Of a stretch of DNA of 34,416 nt, positions 13,201 through 25,200 are shown piece after piece; position 1 is the first letter of the stretch, and the number at the start of each line of letters is the position of its first letter. Position numbers and translations under genes: made by a program. The notes beneath the pieces are model-generated. The model saw nothing but the letters and a program-made list of their open reading frames with translations, had not been told where the DNA came from and searched no databases. Source of the stretch: Plakobranchus ocellatus (Eukaryota > Mollusca > Gastropoda > Plakobranchidae); assembly GCA_019648995.1 (NCBI GenBank), contig BLXT01000687.1, forward strand, positions 476,853-511,268, given 5' to 3'.

Positions 13201-16200
13201 GCAGAAGTGTCTTTTTTTGTGGAAAAAAATGGATAGAAAAGTGGCGAAATTAGGGTCGCCCAGTCAAATTTCAGTGTTTCAATTGGAACAGGCTATCTCA
13301 AAAAGTTTTCAACATATCTTCCCCAACTCTGGCACTCATTTAGACTTTCTGGTTTCTTGATATTTAAGTTAATGGGATTACTACAGCCAATTTGGTAGTT
13401 TAATTGGTATGTTTTTTGTAATTAGCAGGGGTGGGGTAACCTAAAATATCTCTTACCCTCCTTCAAATCTATCCCTCATATCTTATTTTCCATGGCACAT
13501 AATATGTAAAACACAACACAGAAGACAACTGCAAATTTTTATGGCATTCGCATTGTTCCCATAACTTTTTGAGATCTATGTTCCAACTCCAGCACAAACA
13601 GCAAAAAAATAAAAAAAATAAAAAAAAAACATAAAATCAAGGAAAAAGTAAAAATTTTTCAACAAAATAGCTCTACCATGGTAGCAAAAATAAAAAAATT
13701 AATGATAAAAAAAATCCATTTTGTTTTCATATTTGTGTCATAACTCGATCTGCTCCGAAATGTTCCTACTTTCTAGACAAATTAAAAACCTGGTAGGTTG
13801 GTGTGAATGAAATTCTTATTTTTTTACCAGTTTAACCTTATCTTTAAAAGTTGATAGGAAAGCGCTGTAGCAAAAAACACAACTTATTCTTCTGTACTTT
13901 GTCACATTTATAGGAACTAGATGCACAATAAATATGAATATTCTAAAATGGAAGAAGAGAAGAATATGTGTCATTGGAGAGTTCATGCAGAGACATAAAT
14001 CTCTATCTCTAAATCAGTTTAGGCACTAGGTGAATACAGATTCAGAACCTAAAGATTCTATATGTCTTGTTAATTTGAAAAGTGAGTTTTAATTGATTAG
14101 TCAATGGCCGCAAGAAAGAAATTTGGAAAGAAGAAATGGTGAATTTCACATAATTTTTTATATAGGAAGTGTAAGGCAAAGGATTTAAGCTTACTTGAAC
14201 ATTAGTGAAATCCACACGATTGAGGTCTGTAAGCATCTGGTTAATCTGAGATGTGTTCTGTAATACAGCACGAGCCGCCTGCGCCAAATGGTTGAGGGAT
14301 GTATATCGGCGCAAGGTCTGGGCAAAGGCACACACTGCTCCCAGCTGGCAAAGGAAAAAAAAAATATTAGTAATGTTTTTCAACTGGAGAAGGCAAATAA
14401 AAAAATACCAGTCAAAAACAACTCACCCACAAACACTTCTGATCTCTAAAAAATTTAATTTCCTTCACAATATAAGATGATAATTTTTTTACGAGTATGA
14501 GTATCATTTTATGACCCTCTCAATATTTTTATAGACAATTTTACAGCAAAAAGTTTAATTCTGTGATGATTTATTCTGTTGGTCAGTAAAAACTTTGCAC
14601 AGCTATTAAATTTTTTTTTTTAATTTGTAAAAAATCCACATTATGTAAAACATCAGAGATGCCAACTAGCTCTTGTAAAAAAGCCTGAACTTTCCATGAT
14701 TATAGTGATAGAATGCCATCACATACCAAATGTCGTAAGTGCAGGTTATTCTTATCAAACTGTACATTACGCATCAGCTGGAAAACAAGTGAAATCTCCA
14801 TTGGGTTTTAAATGAGATATGTTGCCCCAGTTGGATGATATATAGAGTCTATTTACCTTAAAAATCTAGGCTGGAGAAAACAATTAATGTGCCTCTCTTT
14901 ACACCTTAGGCCTTATTCTTATTTTCAACGAGAGGACTTCATTAGAAGATACATGTAGTCTTATTTTTATTATCCTTTCTTTAGGCTAAGGTTCACTGTC
15001 TAGAAGTCTAGAAACTCCCTAAGCTGATTTTTCAATTCAAGTGTTTTAAGAACAGGAGAAATCAGTATTTAAACAAAAAAGAAAGTTTCAAATTTTAGCT
15101 AACTCTCTCATAAATCGTGTAGATTTCCTGGTTTAATATGGTTCCGGATTGTATATATTTTTTTCTCTGAAATCACAATGATCTTCTTCTAGATTTGATT
15201 CTAGATCTAGATATCTAATAGATCTTACAAATTCCATTTTATTTGATTCTCTTTCATTTAAATAAGTAGCTCATGTCTAGCCATTCTAGAAATCAAAACT
15301 GATTCAAACTTTTGAAATACTCTATAGACCTTTGGCAAATAGGTCTAGATGTCTGAATAACTAGGCCCAGGAGATATCAAATGGCTTTATTCCATGTATC
15401 AGAATTCAAAAATGAAACCAAGTATTGAAGCTGGGTCCACTTGGATTTTACTAACTATAAGCATAAATTTTAGTTGTATCAATTTTAAGAAAATCACGAT
15501 ACTTTGAGTTAATTTTATTTGCTCATAATGATTACAATTATCGATATAATTCATGGTCCATCTTGTTTCAAAACAAAATAGTTACATGGAGCAGTTTCAT
15601 TTATAGTGTTTCCTTCTTTAAATTTTCAATCGCAGGAATTTCAGGCTGGGGATTTGCTAGACGCAAAATTTTTTTAAAAACCCGGAATTTTCTACAAAAT
15701 ATCAGAAAAAAGCCAAAAATCCAGCCAAAACGGGAAATTTGGCATCTCTGAAAACATAGTCTGTTGGTGTGATAAATTTAAAATTTACCTTCGTCCTAAA
15801 CATTTCTTCTGGGACATTTTGCATAGAGTTTTTCAGCCAACCCTCTAAACTTTTAGCAAAGTTGCGGATGGCCTGTGTCAAGGAACCTGTGAACAAATGA
15901 TATCATGAAGTAGAAGTAGGTGTATTAAAATTTTTTTCAAAGAGGATGAAACTAAAGATAAAGGGCTAAAAAAGCATTTCAAAATTTTGAAAAGAAAGCA
16001 CACGTTTTGATTTATATCGTAAGCCAGAAATAGTTAACTGGGCGTATATAAAAATTTCTATTTTTAAAAAGAGGAATGCTTGAAAAGTTGTATATAAAAG
16101 TGTGAAAGAGCTCAATGCCAAATCTGATAATGAAATTTCATTAGATTTAGTTTAAAATCATTCCTACTTAACTATCAATCCTGTAGCGGTCTCACAAAAT

Positions 16201-19200
16201 GAGCTGAATTGCCAGTCTGGATCACTAAGATCAAATCAAAATATTAGAGTAGAGAACCAAAAATGATGCTTTATGCACCAATAAGATGAAAACTTGTCTA
16301 TACAAAGTTCTCCACATAGAGAAGTGAGTAGTTTTCACCTTTTTAGATAATGGTTTTCATTTAACATCATTCATGCAAAACCACAACTCGACTCATTTTT
16401 TTGGGACTGCTACACAATTCGTTGCATGCCCTGGTAAAATTTTTACCTGATCACCCACTGCACCCTAAAAAAATCAAGTATAGTAAACATATTTTGAGTA
16501 TGGAATCACTTCTATTGACTCTCGTATTTCTTAAAAAAAAAAAAAAAAAACCTTGACACTTCTAGAAAACTTATTTCATTTCCTTTTTATACAGTGGTGA
16601 TCACTAGACCAGTTTCAAAGCTATATTTTCCTGTTCTTTAGTTGATAATTGATTTTTGAGAACACTAGCCCTCAAACATTGTAGTCAGAAGGTTACGGAA
16701 AGTTCTGAAGATAAGAAGAGGGTGAACTTAGATGCAGAGGGGGATGTTGAGATTTAAGTTCAAAGGAAAATGAGAAGAATGCAGAAGATTCATCTTAAGA
16801 CCTGTCTGAATATTGACAAAGTTGCATTTTTGAACATTTTAAGTCAGTGAGACAGCCTGAAATCTTTTTGTATATTTGCAATGCTGAAAATAAAATTAAG
16901 CTACTTATTATGAGCCAAGATGCATGATTTTTAAATGCTTGAAAAACACATTTCAAAAAAGGGAAAAAAATGTTAAAGTTGTTTTTTTTTAATCAAAATC
17001 TTTAGGACGGATTCAAATCATTTAGATTTTATATCTATGTTTTGATCTACATGAGGCCTACAAAAAAGAGAGATTCAATGATGCATATTAAGATTGAGAC
17101 CCTCATCTGGGTGCCAAAACACATTCATTTGTTTCCCACTCCATACCATGTATATCAATGAAGACTGCTCATTACTTTTTTTTTCTTTTATATGTGTTGA
17201 ATGAGATGTTTTATTTTATTTTATTTATTTTTTTTTTTTTTGGGGGGGGGGGGTTAAACAAAGCTGATTATAAAAAAAAAAAGTCACGCACCTTAATTGA
17301 GAATGTGAGGTGTTTTCAAGAAATTCTTGGGAAATTAATAATTAAGCTAAGCTAAGCATAAATACAAAAGGTTTTTAAAAAGAAAAGATTAAAATATTTA
17401 TATATATTATATTTAATAATGTCGAAAAGCAGCTGAAATCAGCTATTTCAGCTAAAGTATACAACATCTTATGTGTAGATAGGAGATCAAAATAAAAATT
17501 TCCCTATTTACTTGGAATCGGCCGCAGCACATCTGGAATCAAAACTTCCACAAGTGCCTGATAAAATGCGTAGTCTGATTTGCGCACCCAATTCATGAGA
17601 GGTTCATAGCGACACAACAAAAAGAGTTTCTCCTTTGGCATACGCTTCTCCATTTTTTCAAATGAATCCAATCTGAAGAGATAAAGAGAAAGGAAGAAAA
17701 AATCTTTTAAAAAACATGGTTTTATACCCAATCATGACTGATATTCTTCTGCATTGAAAATTTTTGAAAGTCAGATTTTATCGAAACAATGACAGTTTTA
17801 ATATATCTACCTCTAAAAAACAGATACATGCATCTCTTACACCATTTCTTTTTCCTTATTTTTATATGCTTTATACCATTTTGGCAAATACATTACCTAA
17901 GAAAATATTTCCCTATTTTTAAAAACAAAAGTTTCACTATAGTGCAAGAAAAAAGTAATGAAAAACAGACATTATCACAAATTTCAAAAGATTTTGTATC
18001 ATTCATAAGATGATAGATATTTTTTACTGCTTACATCTTTTCTTTACTATAAACTAGCCAAACCCATCTTATTTCACATAGAGATATTCTCTAGAAAGCA
18101 AAAGTTGCCACAAAACATTTATTACTGTTTTTTCCCTCTAACTTTGACATGCAGTGTACAAAGTTCCGCAACGTTATTGATATTAAAATGTCTACCTGCA
18201 TATTTTGTTTCGCCAGCTTAATAGGGTTTAAATAGGGTTATAAAATGTTGTTTTGTAAATCCACAAAACAATTTCAGGACTTTGCAATATACCTACATAA
18301 AATGGCATGATCTACAGTAACATATCTTCATTTTTGTGGGTTCGTTGATGCCCAACAAAAATTTGTATAGGAATTACAGGTTTGAGCTTAGCTCCATTAT
18401 AATAAGATACATTTTGACAACAACAAAAAAAAACAAAACACAAAAAAAAAAAAAAAAAAAGATCATAAAGGACGGCGTGGACATTTCTTTGTCTAAAACA
18501 ATGCCAGGATTTTTAATTAATATCTGAGATATAAATCCGTTGACATCAAATTAGCAAGTTAATAAATATCTAGCTCTGTGTCCAATTAAGAGTGTCAAAA
18601 TAGTATGATTCAATCTTATCTTTATTTACCTTTAGCTCGTTACTGTTCATCCACATTCTGATACCACTGATGCATTTGGTAATTAATGAAACCAGAAAAG
18701 AAACCTAAATCCCAAAACTCACTGTGATTCTGGTGTTGGATTCCTCCAAAAAGTCTGCCACAAGTTTTCTATCAAGTTAAAATGAAGATTCACAACAACA
18801 TCAACAACCGCCTGTGAACATAAGCAACATTATTTAAATAGCCTTTTATTGTTGTTGATATGAAGTCAATAAAATATGCTTTCGGATCCCGACATCTACA
18901 TTTGCCAGCTCAACATTCAGTACATGTATTACTCATGCACTGCTATTTTCTCACACGACTAGCGATGAAGATTATCAAACTAAAAGCTAGATTACAAGAT
19001 CTATGTCTAGCTAACAGAACACATACAGATAGATTTCTTGCAGCACAAGGTTCTGAAATTTCTTTTGACAGCCTATCAATTATTTATTTCTTCAGTGTCA
19101 ATTCACATCAGCAATATAAAAATACATTCAGAGCTGAATTGCCAAAAGAGCAATGCCAAAAGGTGGACCCCAAAATTGTGTTATGTTTTTTACTGCATTT

Positions 19201-22200
19201 TGAAAAAAAGAATCTCCAATTACAAAATAGAAAAGCCCAATTGTGTATCAGTGAGGTGATATTCATTTAGAGTTGGATAGCAGGTGTAGGTCCATATAAC
19301 AAAAGTTGGTCTATGACTGTTCACTTGGTGGTGAATGAGCTTAATTTATTGATGGGTGACCAGTTTTTTAGTGATTTTGTCATCACAGTTATGTTCGAAA
19401 CTTAGTAAAAAAAAACAGCAAAGATGCATCAAAATTTAATTTTTTTAAATACAAAGCAGTACTTTGTACACCGTTGCTCTGACAAAATCAAAACTTATTT
19501 ATTAATGAGTTCAATTTTTTTCAAACAGAGCTTGTAGAAAATCTTTCGAACATAACTATAACGACAACCCTTATTTTGGCAAACCCACAAAATGGAAATT
19601 ACTTACTTTGTCTAAGAAAAAAAATTTAATTTCTATCTAGTCTAATATGCAAGAATAAGAATCTTATTTCATTCTTGTCAGTCACTATGCTCCCAAATGC
19701 ATTGTAATTTATAAAATGACTATTTGCCATTGACACTATTCTTACCTCAGCGTGCTCCCTGTACATTTTTTCAAAGGTACGTATGTCCTCCACACTAATG
19801 CCCTCAGGTAAAGGAATCACAGAAACATCAACATTGCCAAAGGATGGGAGGGCATGAGAGGCATCTCCCAGAAACTGAGTGTGCTGTTGTTGCTGCTGTG
19901 TTTGAGCAGAGTCTCCCTGAACTCCAGCACCCTGAGAGCCAGCCTGGCCTGTGTCTCCCTCCACACCCTCCTGTTTTTGACTGGATAACCTGATTGGCAC
20001 AGAACATTTAGACATCAGTTTACAGTAAAAGGACAATAGACTCAAAATTGTCATTTCAAAGGTCAACAAAAGACCGTTCATTAAAAAAAAAAAATTTTTT
20101 TATCAAGTTTGAGACAATTTAAGACTGCTTGTGCCACAGAGCCCAGAACAACCTGAAGACATCAGGGTAAATTCACTAAGCCAACAGCAATCAGGGGTAA
20201 ATTAGGTTTAGTATGAAAGAATATTTTTTTTTCAAAAAGACTACATGAATTTGAAACTGAGCTGGGGTCAATATGCTTTACTCCTGTTACAAGTATTAAG
20301 ATGTTTGTAAGATACAAAACATGATTAATTTTGATTCATAGCTAACAATAAATTACAAAGGCACATAAGTGAATCAAACTCACTAAATTCCTGCAAAAAC
20401 CCCCATTTTGGGGCAATTTTTCACATACCCTAAAGATAATATAATCATTAAAGGTATATCACTGAAGAAAGTGCAGTATAAAACATTATATAATTGCTGA
20501 GACTTGAAAGCAAAATTATTTGTCTATGGAATAGGCTGTAATTCCTGGGCAATCTGATCTGAGTTATAAAACTCACAAAAAATAAGATTCACAGTTCATT
20601 TTTGCGTGATTTAGTGAGGCTTACTTTTTGCTGGTGTACATAGGTTGCTGGCGCAGAGCCATTGTCTGATCATCGGTGAACTGGTTCAATGATGAATTAG
20701 CTCTGATGCGGATGCCATAGTAATGGTACTTGGAATTACCTCTGTGAAAGAAATGGTCACAAAATAATATAAATTTAAAAAGATAGAAAAAAAAATTTCG
20801 GCGATGCACGAGACTGTGTCAAATTAATAAGTAGTATAGCATTATCTTCATATATAACTGATATGACTCTACAGCTGATGTAAAATACTGCTACTATGAG
20901 TTAAAAAGAACTTTTAGACTCAATTGTACGTAATTTGGGGTTATTTAATAGTGTTCGCATGATAGGACATACATATGTTTTGCTCCTTGATCCTCTGTCA
21001 ATATACCTCCTCCTTATCTCACATTTTGGACAAAGTAATTAGCCTGAACCCACCCAAGTGGAATCTTCACTAGACTGCTAGATCTAAAGAGAAAATATTC
21101 TTAGAAAATTTGATGACACAAGGTCCTTACATTAAAGCAGAAATAAGCAATCTAAGTCAGATTTATTCCATACGTGTCACACTTGTACAAGATATGTTGC
21201 AGATGGGGTAGTCCTTACCTTGTACCAAGCCTTCTTGTCCTCAGTCCCAAAAACACAGATCTAATGAGCTTTCCAAAAGATGCTGGATTCATAGGGTCAA
21301 GTCCTTGCTCCTGACAGTGCCTCAGATAGTGGAAGTATAGAGTGCTTCGTGGTAAGCTCACACCCTCAGCTGTTTCATAGTTGTCAATCAACCACTGAAC
21401 CTGCAAAATGTCAATGAGGAAGCTTTTACATTCATTTCCCATGCACATGGTGGAATGGACGGCATTGCAACATTGCAGAAGAAAATGCTTTTATTATGGG
21501 GGAGTAAGATAAGTGTAAATGATCGCTATCAAAAAAGGTATGCTAGTCTAAGAAGGTCTCAGTGATCACCATTTAAAAAAAAAAAACAATGCTAACTATA
21601 CAGTCTCAATGATCACCTTCTCATGTGTAAGGTTTAGCTTATATAGTTTCAGTGATCCGATCAAAAAAAAAAAAAAGGGATATTAGCCACCAAAGTCTCA
21701 GTGACTACTGTATAAAAGAGTAAAATAGGCAAGATCTCAATAGTGCCATCAATAAAAAAAGGGATATTAGCCAGACAATGTATAATTGATCACCAACAAT
21801 AAAACAGTAAGGACTAGGCAACATTTCAGTGACTACCATGAGAGGAAGGTGCTTTTGGCTTGAGAACATTAATCTGTGCAACTCAATAAACACTGTCAGA
21901 ATGCTGTAATGTCTGGAAGTTTAATAAAAAAGAATTTTGATTCATGTTATTGTTTTTAGTTATAGCTCTAAGTAAAAATTTACACACTGAAAAATTATTT
22001 TTCCATTACTCTAAGAGAGGTGTTTGAATAACACTAAAAGCCTTCCACTTCCAACTGTATTCATTGGGCTAGTGTACAAAGGACTATTGAGAAAATAAAT
22101 CAAGGGTAAAAAGTGGAAAATGTCAGAAGAAAGTACACCTAATGTTGGTTGAATTAACTCATAAACCGGTGCTGGACGGTGGGAGAGTCCGATAGTTTGT

Positions 22201-25200
22201 AAGATTCACGGTGCTGGATGATGCCAGCATCCGATGGGTTTGTTGTTTCTGTTAACTTGTTTTGAATTTTAGACTGACCAAACTATTCCAAAACTACTTT
22301 ATTTGCCCAAGGACTACTTCCTATAAGTTTTGAACTACACATCCTATCTGATTGCTTCGTGCGAGAAAAAAAACTTAACGGTTTAAGAGTTAAAACAAGT
22401 AGCATGAAGAGGTTAAGACTAATCCTGAAGTGTTGAAAGATGATTTTTTTCAGTCTAAAAAGTAAAAAACTTTATTATATTGCAATTTGAAAATCCCCAA
22501 TGGATGTTCCTTAAACTTAATCATGGCTTCAAATAAAAGTTTTGATGTACATAAAAATAGGGAAATATTCATTAAGGTATGAAAAAAATGGTGTTCAGCA
22601 AAAAATGTCATTCTCAATGGTTATCTCCTCCCGTTTTTACTTTAACAATCCTGATTCCAAAGATAGGTAAAGCCTTATTAATTTTTTTCCAAACATTTGT
22701 CATCAAAAGCATGAAATCCAAAAATTTGATTAAAGGCGGCTAGCTGTCAGGCTAACTTTGAGGCCTAAATCATCCTTTCTTCTTAACTTCAATATACTAT
22801 ATTATTATTATTATTATTATTTGTTACTATTATTATTACGTTTATTATTTTTATTATTTCTAGCCAATCCCGTTACTAAATCTTACATTTCAGACGTAGA
22901 TATTTTCTGGAAAAAAAATATGTGTACACCAATGTCCTTTTTCCCTCCACACTTAAAGGTGTAATAGTTTCAATCACTTATGATCGTTAAATTTTCCTCT
23001 TTCCCCTTTTTAAACCAAATACTATTTCAAATGAAAAAAATTATCATTCTCATCATGAACTGCATATGTTCATATGGCTCGATTATCATTATTATATCAT
23101 TCACATTATGAACCATATGTTCATATGGCTCAATTATCATTATTACTCAGTGCTTTCAACAGGTAATCGTAAAAACTGTGGATTTTTGAAAATGTAGTGG
23201 GGAATGGGTCCGGGGCAACGCCCTGGTAGGGGGTGAGGGGACCAACCTCCCCTTTGAGCTGAAGAAATTTTGAGAAAATCTGCTTCATGGAATCAATATC
23301 CAACCACTTGGAAAAGATTTTTTCATGACTGCATAAAGCTCAAAACTGCGGAAATCTGCAGAAATGCAGATGATTGGAAGCACTGATTACTGCTATTACT
23401 TTTGTCATTGCCATCCTCATTATCATTACCAACATTGGAGTCAATATATTATTATAATTGTGACTTAAAATGAACAAAATGTATTTTAATGTTTACGTTT
23501 TAGAACTTATAGCATGTAGGCACATTTCTGGGTCTTTTTACTCCTAAATTAAAAACATAACTCTAATATTTTCTTTTCTCCTTTTTTTTTTTTTGGAAGG
23601 GGGGGGGGGGGGGGGGGGNNNNCGCGCAGCTGATTGAGAAAATTTGACAATATGTCACTTTCTAAGAGCTATACCATATTAAGTGATTTTGCTCAAACTG
23701 TCCTTTGCAGCCCCTATGATTTTCCTTTATGTACAAGATGACATTAATTTTCAGCCTTGCATCACAATTGTTAAAAAAGTTAACACGATTTTAAAAAATA
23801 ATCCTGAGCTTTACCATATTAAGCCATTTTGTCCTTTGCAACCCCTATAATTTTCCTTTCTCGTGTACATGATGACATTAATTTGCAGCCTTGCAGAATC
23901 AAAATTGTTTAAAAAGTGAACACAATTTTTAAAGGCCCATTTCGGCGCAGCCTTCTCCATTTATTGTTAACAGAAGGAGAAAAAATAAATATTAACAATG
24001 ACAAACACTTGTCAAGTTTGTAAAATTTAGCTTATAATATCAGAAAGCATGATGCCAGCCATATTCCCTGATATAAATATAGAAATTAAGTAATGAAGCA
24101 AAAGATTTGATGGATTAAGAAATGAAAGAAATTTTCATTCACATTACAATCACCATCATTGTGTGGAAGTGAGCATTTCAATAATTTTGAGAAAATATTA
24201 CATTGGTCTATTTCACATTTAGGAGCAAATGATTTTGCTAAGATCACATGTCATTGAATAATGTATTTAAATGTCTGATTTAAGCACAGGTAAGAGCACT
24301 CAACAAAAGAAAAAGTGAAGACAAAAGAGCACAGGTTAACAAGCTCTACAAAATAGCTGCAGAGCTGCCAAGTGGAATTGGAGGATTTACCTTTGCTAGT
24401 TCCGGGCCCTAATGTCAATATTGTACAAAGCATTTTGTAGTAGTGGATACATAAACCAGCAAAGGCAATACCTGGCTGTCTGAACTCTATTGGTATTTTG
24501 CCAACTGAACACAAATACGCTTTACTTCAGAAGGAGGAAATATATTGTTTATAAATTGCAGGATTTCAGTATTTTCCATCTATTTTCTAATTCATTTGGC
24601 CTTCACTTCTGTGGTATAATACTGAAATCAACAGTAGCTGGCAGTTCTGTAGCTGTAGGAGAAGTAAAACTCATTCTCTAAATTTTCTTTCTTCACAATT
24701 TTTTTTCTTAATAAATTGAAGCTTAATGCTAAATTGGTTCTTCTTGATAGTATAACAAGAGCAAGTTTTATAGACAAAAAACAGCATTTACAGAAATTGC
24801 GGTTGGTTGGTTGATTGGTTGGAGTGATCACACGTAGATGTTAAAAGGGTGGTTGAAATTCAAAGCAGCACAAAAAAAAAAAAAAGCTTGATTACATTTT
24901 TTTCAATTTTGAAAGCATTTAAAACAATTTATAAACAAGTATTGATTGTAAAGAGTAAGGCTCATTCACACTCATAAAGTGTGGGTATTTTATACATATC
25001 TTTCACGCTCAGTCACTCTGATGTTGATTTTCTTGCTTTGGGTTTTTCTTTTTGAACATTTCATCTTTCTCTTTAAGTCTTTCAAAATATCATCATTATG
25101 TATTTAACACATCATCTTTTTATATTTATACATATACAATCCAAATAACATGCACAAAAGCACACTGGAAAATGACCCAAAAAAAGGTAAGATTAAAGAA

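Noticed and set aside
18860..19270. 136-codon plus-strand open frame in the w6-w7 intron
   Set aside because: Longish for this composition, but the protein has no recognisable domain, no splice or promoter context and a biased intron-like composition. Treated as chance.
24251..24514. 87-codon minus-strand open frame
   Set aside because: No homology to RFX or another family; only the 18-nt GC-rich block inside it was kept, as a low-confidence microexon.
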